Origin: Actinoallomurus purpureus
GTDB lineage: Bacteria > Actinomycetota > Actinomycetes > Streptosporangiales > Streptosporangiaceae
DNA length: 64,000 nt
Direction: 5' to 3'
Assembly (NCBI RefSeq): GCF_024055795.1
Contig: NZ_JAMXMY010000016.1
Location: forward strand, 124,001 to 188,000
Numbering within the stretch: position 1 is the first letter of the stretch; each line of letters starts with the position of its first letter. Below the pieces are notes generated by a model, which was given only the letters and a program-made list of their open reading frames with translations, was not told the origin of the DNA and searched no databases. This document shows, piece after piece, positions 33,034 through 42,523 of this stretch. Made by a program: the position numbers and the translations under genes.

Positions 33034-33945
33034 TCATCGCAGGGCGGTCAGACCCGCGCGGGCGGCGGCGATCGCGTTGGCCAGGCAGCGCTGCTCGCTC
33101 GCGGTCCGGTCCCTGTCCGCCGGCTGCTCCTCGGTGTACTGCACCCGCAGGACGACGTTGCGGTAGCGCACGGTGGCCTCCCCCACCGCGACCCTCACGT
33201 CCCGGTCGATCCAGTACCGCTCGAAGGCCGCGTCGCCGAGACCGCCGACGCGGCGCAGCGCGCCCGTATCGGCCGTCAGGTCCTTCTCCGCCTGCCGCCA
33301 CTGCGCCTCGAACGACCAGATCGTCATGCCGGTCGCCTGGTCGTGCATGTACTTGGGCAGGAAGGCTCGCGCGTCGACCTGCACGGCGCGGAAGCGGTTC
33401 CCCTCCGTCACGGAGTACTTGCAGACGCCCGCCGTCTCCGCACCCATCTTGTCGATCTTCGGGGTGGTCGTCGGCACCAGCCGCCGTACCGTCTCGGCGG
33501 GCAGGATCACGCACGCCTGCGGCAGGCTCGCGAACACGGGTGGCCGCGCGGCCGTCGGCGGCGCGTCCGCCGCCCTGGATCCGGTCGGAGCGGGCCGGGG
33601 CCGTGACGGCGAGGCTCCCGGCCGGGCTCCCCAGCGGCCGAACGCGAAGACCGCGGCGGCCGCCAGGCCCACCGCCACCGCGACGAACGCGGCGACGAGG
33701 ACACCGGTCCTACGCGGCCGGCGGGTGTCGGCCCTCGGCGCCTCCGGGGGTGAGTACACCCGATGGAAGGGCTCCGGTAGCCGCGGCAGTCCCAATCCTT
33801 CTCCCCACTCGTGTTGCCCGGACGGCCCGGGCTGACGGCTCGATGCGAAGGTAACCGGCGATTCCCTCCCGAAACCAGATTCCTGCGCACCTGGCACACG
33901 GGTCATGGTCGCGTTCGCCTCCTCCGGCCGCCGGTGCCCGGCCAC
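33034..33945 (-). CDS. Membrane-anchored DUF3558-like extracytoplasmic protein
   Basis: 303 residues from a GTG at 33945 with GGAGG 5 nt upstream; an internal ATG at 33906 is an alternative. A Pro/Arg-rich cytoplasmic N-terminus leads to one transmembrane helix (about 80-103), a Pro/Ser linker, and an extracytoplasmic domain with two Cys (A-C-V-I-L-P and V-C-K-Y-S-V) plus L-G-D-A-A-F, the pattern of DUF3558-type proteins often found as lipoproteins. Function unknown. Divergent from the DNA ligase gene. Confidence 0.75.
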   Translation of the reverse strand: MAGHRRPEEANATMTRVPGAQESGFGRESPVTFASSRQPGPSGQHEWGEGLGLPRLPEPFHRVYSPPEAPRADTRRPRRTGVLVAAFVAVAVGLAAAAVFAFGRWGARPGASPSRPRPAPTGSRAADAPPTAARPPVFASLPQACVILPAETVRRLVPTTTPKIDKMGAETAGVCKYSVTEGNRFRAVQVDARAFLPKYMHDQATGMTIWSFEAQWRQAEKDLTADTGALRRVGGLGDAAFERYWIDRDVRVAVGEATVRYRNVVLRVQYTEEQPADRDRTASEQRCLANAIAAARAGLTALR

Positions 33946-34002
33946 CGGTGCCTCCGGGGGACGGGCTCTCCCGATTGTCGGTCCCCGGCGTCAGAATGGA
34001 AT

Positions 34003-35529
34003 GTGCTGTTGAGCGAGATCACCGAGACCTCACGGGCCGTGGCCGCGACGTCCGGGCGGCGGGCCAAGATCGAGCTGCTCGCCGCCTGCCTCCGTGACAC
34101 CGGGCCGGCGGAGACGGCGATGGCGGTGGCATATCTCTCCGGTGAGCTGCCACAACGCCAGATCGGCGTCGGCTGGGCCGCGCTTCGCGACCTGCCGCCC
34201 GCGGCCGCGGCGGCGACCCTCACCGTCGCCGAGGTCGACGCCGCGTTCACCGCGATCGGCGCCGTCTCGGGTAAGGGTTCCGTCACCGCCCGGCGACACC
34301 TGGTGGGTGAATTGTTCTCCCGGGCGACGGCCGCCGAGCAGAGCTTCCTCCTCCGCCTGCTGTCCGGCGAGCTGCGCCAGGGCGCTCTCGACGGCGTGAT
34401 GGCCGACACCATCGCCGCCGCGGCCGACGTGCCGGCGACCGAGGTGCGCCGCGCCGTGATGTTCCGCGGCTCGCTCGGCGCGGTCGCCGCCGTCGCGCTG
34501 TCGGCGGGCCGCACGGGCCTGCGCGCCTTCGGGCTGGAGGTCGGGCGCCCGGTCAGGCCGATGCTCGCCGCGAGCGCGCCGTCCGTCGAAGCGGCGCTGG
34601 AGAAGGTGAGCCCCGCGGCCGTCGAGTGGAAGCTCGACGGCATCCGGGTCCAGGCCCACGTCTCCGAGGGCGAGGTCCGCCTCTTCACCCGCACCCTCGA
34701 CGACATCACCGCCCGGCTGCCCGAGACCGTCACCGCGCTCGGCGCCCTGCCCGTACGGACGGCCGTCTTCGACGGCGAGCTGATCGCGCTGCGCGACGAC
34801 GGCCGCCCCCACCCGTTCCAGATCACCTCCGCCCGCGCCGCCAGCCACGGCGTGCGGCCGGGCACTGAGCAGGCCGTGCCGCTGTCGGTGTTCCTGTTCG
34901 ACGTCCTCCACCTCGACGGCGAGGACCTGATCGACCTGCCGGGCGCGCGGCGCGACGACGCGCTCGCCCGCGTCGTCCCCGACGCGCTGCGCATGCCACG
35001 GGTGGTCACGTCCTCCGTCGACGAGGCCGGCGCGTTCTTCCGCGACGCCCTCGCCCACGGTCACGAAGGCGTACTGGTCAAGTCGCTCGACACGCCCTAC
35101 ACCGCGGGCCGGCGCGGCGCCGGGTGGATCAAGGTGAAGCCCCGTCACACGCTCGACCTGGTCGTCCTGGCCGTCGAATGGGGCCATGGCCGCCGCCGGG
35201 GGAAGCTGTCCAACCTGCACCTCGGCGCCCGCGACCCCGAGACCGGCGACTTCGTGATGCTGGGCAAGACGTTCAAGGGCCTGACCGACGAGATGCTCGC
35301 CTGGCAGACGAAACACCTGCTCGACCTGGAGACGCACCGCGACGAGTTCACGGTCTACGTGCGCCCCGAGCTCGTCGTCGAGATCGCCTTCGACGGAGTG
35401 CAGCGCAGCCCGCGGTACCCCGGCGGGATGGCGCTGCGGTTCGCCCGGGTGCTCCGCTACCGCCCCGACAAGTCCGCCGCCGAGGCAGACACGGTCGACG
35501 GCGTGCGCGCCGTCGCCGCCTTCACTTAG
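34003..35529 (+). CDS. ligB: ATP-dependent DNA ligase (LigB type)
   Basis: 508 residues, the length of mycobacterial LigB (507). An N-terminal DNA-binding domain (1-200) precedes the adenylation domain with motif I E-W-K-L-D-G-I-R (the nucleophile Lys), motif III F-D-G-E-L-I-A-L, motif IV E-G-V-L-V-K, motif V W-I-K-V-K-P, and a C-terminal OB domain. Seals nicks in duplex DNA using ATP; dispensable beside NAD-ligase LigA and probably a repair enzyme. GTG start chosen by length and domain match; the ribosome site is weak. Overlaps the convergent membrane protein gene by 8 bp. Confidence 0.9.
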   Translation: MLLSEITETSRAVAATSGRRAKIELLAACLRDTGPAETAMAVAYLSGELPQRQIGVGWAALRDLPPAAAAATLTVAEVDAAFTAIGAVSGKGSVTARRHLVGELFSRATAAEQSFLLRLLSGELRQGALDGVMADTIAAAADVPATEVRRAVMFRGSLGAVAAVALSAGRTGLRAFGLEVGRPVRPMLAASAPSVEAALEKVSPAAVEWKLDGIRVQAHVSEGEVRLFTRTLDDITARLPETVTALGALPVRTAVFDGELIALRDDGRPHPFQITSARAASHGVRPGTEQAVPLSVFLFDVLHLDGEDLIDLPGARRDDALARVVPDALRMPRVVTSSVDEAGAFFRDALAHGHEGVLVKSLDTPYTAGRRGAGWIKVKPRHTLDLVVLAVEWGHGRRRGKLSNLHLGARDPETGDFVMLGKTFKGLTDEMLAWQTKHLLDLETHRDEFTVYVRPELVVEIAFDGVQRSPRYPGGMALRFARVLRYRPDKSAAEADTVDGVRAVAAFT

Positions 35530-36343
35530 GTCTGCCGCTGCGGTCGAGGCGGCGGCGAGGTCCCACACCGCGCTCGTGGGCGATCAGGTCGTGGCGGCCC
35601 GCGATGAACTCCTGCACCCAGATCTTGGCGCGGATCATCGGGCGGCGGATGCGCTGTTCACGGCGCAGCGCCCGCCGGAACTTCCGCGTGCCCGACCGGT
35701 ACCTCCAGCGCGCCCACGGCGAGCCCGGACGGGCCAGCCGGAACGCGCTCACGATGAGCACCACCGGCAGGAACAGGCCGAGCAGCCCCGTCCAGATCTT
35801 GCCCTTGAACAACGTGATGATGGCCAGCGCCAGGTTGATGAGGATGTTGGCGAGGACGACGGCGAAGACGCCGATGGGTACGGTCGCGTCCGGTCGCAGG
35901 TCGCGGACGTCGCTGAACCCGATCGGGCGGACGCCGACGAGGATCAGGCCCGTCACCGCGATCGCGATGAACACCGCGTCGACGGAGGCGCGCCCCTCCT
36001 CCATCCAGTAGACGTCGCGCAGGTGCAAAATCAGCGCGAACTCGTCCAGGACGAGCGCGGCCCCCACCCCGAACACCGAGGCCGCACCGGCGTACCAGGT
36101 CGTGTAGGTGTCCGGGATGGACAACGCGGCGACGCCGCCGATCAGCATCAGCACGACGCCGAACACCACGTGGTGGATGTGCAGGTCACCGACCTCGACG
36201 TTCTTGAACCACCAGCGGACCTTGGCGCGGATCAGCCGCACGTTGATGCGCACGACGACGAACGTGACGATGAACGCCACGAAGAAGCAGAACAGTGGCA
36301 GCCGCCCGGTCTGGACGATCCGCTCGGTGAAGAACCCCTCCAC
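35522..36343 (-). CDS. Conserved integral membrane protein
   Basis: 273 residues with about six transmembrane helices. Near the N-terminus, after the first helix, is a conserved-looking L-H-I-H-H-V-V-F-G element, and later D-E-F-A-L-I-L-H-L-R-D-V-Y-W. The C-terminal 60 residues are a highly basic cytoplasmic tail. The His/Asp/Glu residues inside membrane segments could bind metal, but I know no assigned function. Separate transcription unit between the ligase and the protease. Confidence 0.78.
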   Translation of the reverse strand: MEGFFTERIVQTGRLPLFCFFVAFIVTFVVVRINVRLIRAKVRWWFKNVEVGDLHIHHVVFGVVLMLIGGVAALSIPDTYTTWYAGAASVFGVGAALVLDEFALILHLRDVYWMEEGRASVDAVFIAIAVTGLILVGVRPIGFSDVRDLRPDATVPIGVFAVVLANILINLALAIITLFKGKIWTGLLGLFLPVVLIVSAFRLARPGSPWARWRYRSGTRKFRRALRREQRIRRPMIRAKIWVQEFIAGRHDLIAHERGVGPRRRLDRSGRPK

Positions 36344-36443
36344 TTTTGCCCCCGACGTCGTACGTCCTCATCATGACCTATTCCGGTCCGTGATAACGCT
36401 TGACGTCGACCGTGACGCGGGGCCCGAGAGCCGCCGGACGCCG

Positions 36444-37742
36444 TCAGCCGTTCAGGCGTACCGGATTCACCAGGTCGGCGTAGATCAGCAACACGCCCAT
36501 CGTGATGATCACTGCGGCCATGGCGTACGTCAGCGGGAGCGCCTTGGCGACGTCGACGTGTCCGGGGTCCGGCCTGCGGGTCACCCGGGCGATGCCCTTC
36601 TTCACCGCCTCCCACAGCGCGCCCGCGATGTGCCCGCCGTCCAGGGGCAGCAGCGGCACGAGGTTGAACATGCCGACCGCGAAGTTGACCGTCCCGAGCA
36701 TCATGAGGAAGAACGCGAGCTTGTCCAGGCCCGGCTCCTTCGATGCGGCGATCTCCCCGCCGATCCGGCTCGCCCCGACCACTCCGATCGGCCCGTTCGG
36801 GTCGCGTTTCTGGTTCCCGAAGGCGGCGTTCCAGACCCCGACCATCTTCTTCGGCATGTTGATCAGCGAACCGGCGGTGCGCTTCGTCAGGTCGGTCATC
36901 GTGCTGACGACCAGGCCCGGCCCCTGGCGCTCACGGGCGCTCGTCGGGCTGATCCCCAGGAAGCCGACGGTCTCGGTCTTGTTCGGGTCGGTGAGCGACT
37001 GCATCTGGTTGGTGGTCACCGGAACGGTGAGGGAGACGTCCTGGCCGCCCCGGTGGACGACGACCGGCACCGTGTGCCCGCCGGACGCCCGGATCAGTCC
37101 CTGCAGCTGCTGGTACGAGTGGATCCGCCGGCCCTCGTAGGAGACGATGCGGTCGCCGGGCCGCAGCCCCGCCTGGACGGCCGGGGTCACCGGGTCGCCG
37201 GCCCGGCAGTCGCGGCCCGCCTGCGCGGCCGGGATCGTGCACTTGGACACCGAGGCGATCACCGGCTGCAGGGTCGACACGCCGATCCCCATGACCACGA
37301 CACTGATGAACACGAACGCCAGCAGGAGGTTCATGAACGGCCCGGCGAACATGATGATGACCTTCTGCCACCACTTCTTGCGGTAGAAGACGCGGTCGTC
37401 GTCGTCGGGTCCGACCTCTTCGAGGGCGGCGCCGCGCGCCGACTCGATGAGCCCCTGGAAGGGGCCGGTGGACGACTGGCGGACCGTGCCGGGAGTGTCA
37501 CCCCGGCGCGGCGGCAACATGCCGATCATCCGGATGTAGCCGCCCAGAGGGATCCACTTGACGCCGTACTCCGTCTCGCCCTTGCGCCGTGACCACAGGG
37601 TCGGCCCGAAGCCGACCATGAACTGCGGCACGCGGACGCCGAAGAGCTTGGCGAAGGACATGTGGCCAAGCTCGTGCAGGGCGATCGAGGCGAGCAGCCC
37701 GAGGAAGAAGACGACGATGCCCACCACGAAAAGGACGCTCAT
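36444..37742 (-). CDS. Site-2 (intramembrane) zinc metalloprotease, RseP/Rip1 family
   Basis: 432 residues. Catalytic H-E-L-G-H at residues 23-27 in the first helix; L-V-P-L-L-P-L-D-G-G-H near the C-terminus supplies the third zinc ligand. A PDZ domain lies between (G-L-R-P-G-D-R-I-V-S-Y). Such enzymes cleave anti-sigma factors and other membrane proteins after a first cut. In many actinomycetes the gene neighbours dxr and ispG; neither is adjacent here. The ATG at 37742 places the first helix right at the N-terminus as in homologues. Confidence 0.93.
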   Translation of the reverse strand: MSVLFVVGIVVFFLGLLASIALHELGHMSFAKLFGVRVPQFMVGFGPTLWSRRKGETEYGVKWIPLGGYIRMIGMLPPRRGDTPGTVRQSSTGPFQGLIESARGAALEEVGPDDDDRVFYRKKWWQKVIIMFAGPFMNLLLAFVFISVVVMGIGVSTLQPVIASVSKCTIPAAQAGRDCRAGDPVTPAVQAGLRPGDRIVSYEGRRIHSYQQLQGLIRASGGHTVPVVVHRGGQDVSLTVPVTTNQMQSLTDPNKTETVGFLGISPTSARERQGPGLVVSTMTDLTKRTAGSLINMPKKMVGVWNAAFGNQKRDPNGPIGVVGASRIGGEIAASKEPGLDKLAFFLMMLGTVNFAVGMFNLVPLLPLDGGHIAGALWEAVKKGIARVTRRPDPGHVDVAKALPLTYAMAAVIITMGVLLIYADLVNPVRLNG

Positions 37743-38089
37743 TGCCCGCACACGCTCCTCACCCGTCGTGCCGCAGGCGCCCACCGGGCGCCCTGTGACC
37801 GACCCGCTCCGCTCGCCGTGCCGCGCACGCTCACCGAAGGCCTCCGAGATCTCGACCGGTCAAGCGTATGCCGAAAATCAGTTCCCGACGGCCGTCAGAG
37901 CCCCGGTGTGCCCTCCCCCGTGCGCCCAAACGCTCGGTAAAGGCCGGCGTCGGTACCCCGAAACGGGACACAAACGGATGAATCAGACGGGGAGGGCCAC
38001 GTCTTCCCAGCGTTCCGCACGTCCCCGAAGACCGGCACCGAGGCCCGTCAGGGTGTCCTCAGCGGCCGGTCCCCGGCGAACGGCCCCTG
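37743..38089. other. Intergenic region without a supported gene
   Basis: About 350 bp between the protease start and the coding tail at 38090. Contains the protease promoter (minus strand). I see no frame with native codon bias and no strong hairpin. Confidence 0.4.
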
Positions 38090-38272
38090 TCAGGGGGCGT
38101 CGGCGTGGGTCAGCGTCTCCCACCCGAGGAAGTAGCTCGCGCCGGCGGGCCGGTCCTTGGCCACCAGCCTCGCCGTCTCGGGCAGGGATGCCTTCAGCCG
38201 GCCGTGGTACTCGTTGTAGCCGACATCCAGGATGCTGCTCTCCGCCGGTCCGCCGAACCGCGTCGTCAGGAA
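38090..38272 (-). pseudogene. Coding fragment (C-terminal tail of an unidentified protein)
   Basis: About 60 codons ending at TGA 38092-38090 with nearly all G/C third positions, beginning F-L-T-T-R-F-G-G-P-A-E and including D-V-G-Y-N-E-Y-H-G-R-L and S-Y-F-L-G-W-E-T-L-T-H. It has no usable start. The bias begins right at the stop of the GH6 cellulase in the -1 frame, so it is either the remains of another gene fused by deletion or a tail lost from the cellulase by frameshift. The cellulase domain looks complete without it, favouring the former. Confidence 0.5.
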
Positions 38273-39297
38273 CCGTCGGTCAAGTGGACGGCGAGGTCGG
38301 GGCTGAACTGGCCGGCCGGCGTGTTCGGCGCGGTGCCGCAGGCGCCGTCGGAGTCACCGGGGACCTTGACCCACAGCAGCATCTCGGCCCCTCCTCCGGA
38401 CTGGGCCGGGACGCCGAGCTTGCGACCGGCCGGGTTGCACCACTCCCCGTCCTTCGATCCCTTGCCGTTACGGCTGGTGTCGACCACGAACGGCACCGTG
38501 CTCGACAGCGAGGCGTTCACCGCCGCCCCGTAGGAGACGGACTCGTCGGTGGTGTAGTAGTTCGAGACGTTGACCGCGAACCCCCGGACGTTGTGCACGC
38601 CGGCGGCCTCCAGCCGCTTGGCCATCGTGGCCGGGGCGATCCACTTGGCGTTGCCGCCGTCGAGGTAGGCCCAGGTGTTCGGCGCCTTGCCCTTGAACTG
38701 CTCGGTGGCGTACTTCAGCAGGTCGAGACGGATCTGCCGTTCGGAGTCGTTCGGCAGGCAGTCGATCTGGGCGACGGCGTCGGGTTCGATGACCACGACG
38801 GCGGGCCGCGTCCCGATCGCGGCGGCGAAGTTCGCGATCCAGGTCCGGTACGCCTCGGGGCTCCCCGCACCGCCCGCGGAGTGGCCCGAGCAGTCACGCC
38901 CCGGGACGTTGTACGCCACCAGGACCGGCAGCTTGTCGGCGGTGTCGGCGGCACCCACATAGGCCGAGACCGCAGTGCCGATGTCGCCGCTCCAGTCGCC
39001 GAACCAGCGCGCCATCGGCCTGTCGGCGATCGCCGACTTGATCCGGTTCGCGCGGTCGCCCGGATTGTTCTTCACCCAGGTGGCGGGGTTGGAGTCCGGG
39101 TCGACATAGAAGCCGCTGGTCATGTCGATCGGATCGCCGGCCGCGGCGGCGGACGCGGGACCGCGCGCGGCGACGGTCCCCGCCGTCCGGCCGGGCGAGC
39201 ACGCCGTGGTCAGGGCGATGACGGCCGCGACGCCGAGCGCCGCCAGGCCGGTGATCTGCCGGGATGTCCTCGACCGGGATGTCCTCGAATGGGCCAT
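38266..39297 (-). CDS. Glycoside hydrolase family 6 (cellulase), exported
   Basis: 343 residues. An export signal at residues 1-35 has a lipobox-like T-T-A-C-S, so it may be a lipoprotein; S-R-T-S-R-S-R-T-S-R is a basic N-region. The GH6 domain begins at G-F-Y-V-D-P. The catalytic acid is in V-I-E-P-D-A, and the putative base or second Asp in V-V-D-T-S-R-N-G; the end has L-L-W-V-K-V-P-G-D-S-D-G. Hydrolyses beta-1,4-glucan with inversion. No carbohydrate-binding module is seen. Right after its stop, another coding-like frame continues. Confidence 0.88.
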   Translation of the reverse strand: MAHSRTSRSRTSRQITGLAALGVAAVIALTTACSPGRTAGTVAARGPASAAAAGDPIDMTSGFYVDPDSNPATWVKNNPGDRANRIKSAIADRPMARWFGDWSGDIGTAVSAYVGAADTADKLPVLVAYNVPGRDCSGHSAGGAGSPEAYRTWIANFAAAIGTRPAVVVIEPDAVAQIDCLPNDSERQIRLDLLKYATEQFKGKAPNTWAYLDGGNAKWIAPATMAKRLEAAGVHNVRGFAVNVSNYYTTDESVSYGAAVNASLSSTVPFVVDTSRNGKGSKDGEWCNPAGRKLGVPAQSGGGAEMLLWVKVPGDSDGACGTAPNTPAGQFSPDLAVHLTDGS

Positions 39298-39510
39298 GGA
39301 GTTCCTCACGCTCGTGCGATCTGAAAGCCGAGCCCCCGCATACGGCCCCGTCCCCCGGCCGGGCCGAGCGACACGATAGTTGGCGATCTTCGGCCGCTGC
39401 CGGTCGTTCCACGGGAATTGAGCCGGAAGTCCTGGCCTCACGTTCCCTCGCGACCCGGCGGCCGACCCCGTCTCCGGGCGGTACTGCTAGCCTGACCATG
39501 CCGTTGATCC

Positions 39511-39690
39511 CGCGCGGGAGAGCGACCTCGCCGCCAGCGAGGTACGCCGAAGGAGCAACTCCTCCCCGGAACCTCTCAGGCCACATGGACCGTGCGGACC
39601 AGGCGACCTCTGGAAAGCGGAGCGACGCTCCCGCCGAAGGTGCAAGCCCCCTCTACGGGGGTGAAGCTCTCAGGCACCGATGACAGAGGG
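39511..39690 (+). promoter_or_regulatory. Tandem glycine riboswitch
   Basis: Two gcvT-type aptamers in a row upstream of gcvT. The first runs from GCGGGAGAG through GCCGAAGGAGCAA to CCTCTCAGGC (about 39511-39592); the second from CTCTGGAAAGCGGAGCGA through GCCGAAGGTGCAA to CTCTCAGGCACC and GACAGAGGG (about 39606-39690). These are the conserved glycine-aptamer elements. Expected to turn on the operon when glycine is abundant. Confidence 0.93.
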
Positions 39691-39769
39691 GGAGGGCACC
39701 GCCACCGGATTTCGCGTGCCAATGGGAGGATGGGATCCCGGCCGCCCGCGTGAATAGGAGCCTGCCCCG

Positions 39770-40876
39770 ATGTCCGCGCCGGACGCCAAGAGAACACCAC
39801 TCCACGATGTCCACGCCGAGCTCGGTGCCACGATCACCGAGTTCGCCGGATACCTCATGCCGCTCCGCTACGGCAGCGAGACCGCCGAGCACCAGGCCGT
39901 CCGCACCAGCGCCGGCCTGTTCGACCTGTCCCACATGGGAGAGATCTTCGTCACCGGCCCCCAGGCCGGGGCGGCCCTCGACCACGCGCTCATCGGGCAC
40001 CTGTCCGTGCTCGCGGTCGGCCGGGCGCGCTACACGATGATCGTCGATCCGGCCGGGGGCGTCCTCGACGACCTGATCGTCTATCGGCTCGCCCCGGAGA
40101 CGTTCATGGTGGTCGCGAACGCCGCCAACGCCGCGACCGTGCGCGCCGAGCTCACCGACCGGGCGGGCGGCTTCGACAAGGCCACCGTCGACGACCGGTC
40201 CGACGCGTACGCGCTCATCGCCGTGCAGGGCCCCAAAGCCCAGGGGATCCTCGAGAAGCTCACCGACGCCGCGCTCGCCGACCTGAAGTACTACGCGATC
40301 CTGCCGGGGAAGATCGCCGGGCTCGACGCGTTGATCGCCCGCACGGGCTACACCGGTGAGGACGGCTTCGAGCTGTTCGTCTCCGCGGGTGACGCCGTGA
40401 CCGTCTGGAACGCCGTCACGGAGGCCGGCGGCGACGACCTGCGGCCCGCCGGGCTGTCCTCGCGGGACACGCTCCGGCTGGAGGCGGGCATGCCGCTGTA
40501 CGGCAACGAGCTGACCGCCGAGACCACACCGTACGACGCAGGCCTCGGCCGTGCCGTCAAGCTGGACAAACCCGGTGACTTCGTCGGGCGCGCCGCGCTG
40601 GCCGCACGCGCCGACACGCCGCCGGGGCGCACCCTCGTGGGGCTCGTCGCGCGGGGGCGCCGGGTTCCACGCCACGGGTACGACATCGTGACGTCGGACG
40701 GCACGCCCTGTGGGGTCGTGACCAGTGGTGCGCCGTCCCCGACGCTGGGCAAACCCATCGCCATGGCGTACATCGACGCGGGCCACACCGAGGACACCGA
40801 CCTCGCGGTGGACATCCGCGGTAAACACGAGCCGGTCGACAAGGTCGCGCTGCCGTTCTACAGGAGGACTTCGTGA
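39770..40876 (+). CDS. gcvT: Glycine cleavage system T protein (aminomethyltransferase)
   Basis: 368 residues, full length. Transfers the methylene group from aminomethyl-lipoyl GcvH to tetrahydrofolate, releasing ammonia. It shows F-D-L-S-H-M-G-E near the N-terminus, the folate-binding Asp region in R-Y-T-M-I-V-D-P, R-T-G-Y-T-G-E-D-G-F-E-L, and R-L-E-A-G-M-P-L-Y-G-N-E-L. AGGAG lies 9 nt before the ATG. First gene after the riboswitch; its stop overlaps the gcvH start (GTGA). Confidence 0.96.
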   Translation: MSAPDAKRTPLHDVHAELGATITEFAGYLMPLRYGSETAEHQAVRTSAGLFDLSHMGEIFVTGPQAGAALDHALIGHLSVLAVGRARYTMIVDPAGGVLDDLIVYRLAPETFMVVANAANAATVRAELTDRAGGFDKATVDDRSDAYALIAVQGPKAQGILEKLTDAALADLKYYAILPGKIAGLDALIARTGYTGEDGFELFVSAGDAVTVWNAVTEAGGDDLRPAGLSSRDTLRLEAGMPLYGNELTAETTPYDAGLGRAVKLDKPGDFVGRAALAARADTPPGRTLVGLVARGRRVPRHGYDIVTSDGTPCGVVTSGAPSPTLGKPIAMAYIDAGHTEDTDLAVDIRGKHEPVDKVALPFYRRTS

Positions 40877-41259
40877 GCACCGTTCCCGAGACGCTTTCCT
40901 ACACCCAGGAGCACGAGTGGATCACCCAGCCGTCCGACGGCGTGGTGACCGTCGGCATCACCGCCTACGCGGCCGATGCGCTGGGTGACATCGTGTACGT
41001 GTCGCTTCCTCAGGAGGGTGCGTCCGTCGAGGCCGGAGAGCCGTGCGGCGAGGCGGAGTCGACCAAGTCGGTGAGCGACGTCTATGCGCCCGTCACCGGT
41101 GAGATCGTCGCGGTGAACGCCGCCGTGGAAGAGGACCCCGCCGTGATCAACTCCGACCCGTACGGCGAGGGATGGCTGTTCCGGGTGCGGACCGGTGACG
41201 ACCCGGGCGACCTGCTCGACGCGCAGGCCTACTCGAAGCTCATCGAGGAGGCGTCATGA
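40873..41259 (+). CDS. gcvH: Glycine cleavage system H protein
   Basis: 128 residues. Lipoyl carrier that shuttles the aminomethyl group between the P and T proteins. The lipoylation Lys is in [13 protein letters not shown] is near the N-terminus and L-Y-like W-L-F-R-V near the end. GTG start overlapping gcvT, and its own stop overlaps glyA (ATGA). The P protein gene gcvP is not in this operon and must be elsewhere. Confidence 0.96.
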   Translation: MSTVPETLSYTQEHEWITQPSDGVVTVGITAYAADALGDIVYVSLPQEGASVEAGEPCGEAESTKSVSDVYAPVTGEIVAVNAAVEEDPAVINSDPYGEGWLFRVRTGDDPGDLLDAQAYSKLIEEAS

Positions 41260-42512
41260 ACCTGTCCGACCTGCCCCTGTCCGAGATCGATCCGGACGTG
41301 GCGGCCGCGATCGCGGACGAGCTGCGACGTCAGCAGTCCACGCTCGAGATGATCGCCTCGGAGAACTTCGCGCCGGTCGGCGTCCTCGAGGCGCAGGGCT
41401 CGGTGATGACCAACAAGTACGCCGAGGGGTACCCCGGCCGGCGCTACTACGGCGGTTGCGAGTACGTCGACGTCACCGAGCAGCTGGCGATCGACCGGGC
41501 CAAGGCCCTGTTCGGCGCGGACCATGCCAACGTGCAGCCGCACTCGGGCGCGCAGGCCAACATCGCGGTCTACTTCGCGCTGCTGGAGCCCGGTGACACG
41601 ATCCTCGGCCTGGATCTCGCGCACGGCGGGCACCTCACCCACGGCATGCGGATCAACTACTCCGGCAAGATGTTCGACGTCGCGGCCTACCACGTGGGCC
41701 CGGACGGCCTCGTGGACATGGACGAGGTCGCCCGGCTCGCCCACGAGCACCGGCCCAAGATGATCATCGCCGGCTGGTCCGCCTACCCGCGGCAGCTCGA
41801 CTTCGCCGCGTTCCGGCGCGTCGCCGACGAGACCGGCGCGCTGCTCATGGTGGACATGGCCCACTTCGCCGGCCTGGTCGCCGCGGGACTGCACCCCTCG
41901 CCGGTGCCGTACGCCGACGTCGTGACGACGACGACGCACAAGACGCTGTGCGGTCCGCGCGGCGGTCTCATCCTCTGCCGCGAGGAGTACGCCAAGAAGA
42001 TCAACTCGGCGGTGTTCCCGGGCACTCAGGGCGGGCCGCTCGAGCACGTCATCGCCGCCAAGGCCGTCGCCCTGAAGATCGCCGCCACCGAGGAGTTCGC
42101 CGAGCGGCAGGCCCGCACGATCGAGGGCGCGCAGATCCTCGCGGCCCGTCTCCTGCGCGAGGACGCCGCCAAGGCGGGGGTCAGGGTGCTGACCGGCGGC
42201 ACCGACGTGCACCTCGTCCTGGTCGACCTGGTCGACTCCGAGATCACCGGTCGGGACGCAGAGGACCGGCTGCACGACATCGGCATCACGGTCAACCGCA
42301 ACGCCGTGCCGAACGACCCCCGGCCGCCGATGGTGACGTCCGGTCTCCGGGTCGGCACACCCGCCCTCGCCACCCGAGGGTTCCAGGCGGCCGACTTCGC
42401 CGAGGTCGCCGACATCATCGCGCTGGCGCTCCAGCCCTCGTACGACTCGGCGACCCTGTCCGCCCGGGTCCGCGCGCTGGCGGACAAGCACCCGCTCTAC
42501 CCCAGCTTGTGA
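41256..42512 (+). CDS. glyA: Serine hydroxymethyltransferase
   Basis: 418-residue PLP enzyme. Interconverts glycine plus methylene-THF and serine plus THF. It has A-S-E-N-F, the [13 protein letters not shown] motif, D-M-A-H-F-A-G-L, and the PLP Lys in [14 protein letters not shown]. Translationally coupled to gcvH. In this operon it uses the methylene-THF made by GcvT to build serine from a second glycine. Confidence 0.97.
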   Translation: MNLSDLPLSEIDPDVAAAIADELRRQQSTLEMIASENFAPVGVLEAQGSVMTNKYAEGYPGRRYYGGCEYVDVTEQLAIDRAKALFGADHANVQPHSGAQANIAVYFALLEPGDTILGLDLAHGGHLTHGMRINYSGKMFDVAAYHVGPDGLVDMDEVARLAHEHRPKMIIAGWSAYPRQLDFAAFRRVADETGALLMVDMAHFAGLVAAGLHPSPVPYADVVTTTTHKTLCGPRGGLILCREEYAKKINSAVFPGTQGGPLEHVIAAKAVALKIAATEEFAERQARTIEGAQILAARLLREDAAKAGVRVLTGGTDVHLVLVDLVDSEITGRDAEDRLHDIGITVNRNAVPNDPRPPMVTSGLRVGTPALATRGFQAADFAEVADIIALALQPSYDSATLSARVRALADKHPLYPSL

Positions 42513-42523
42513 CGGATGAGACG

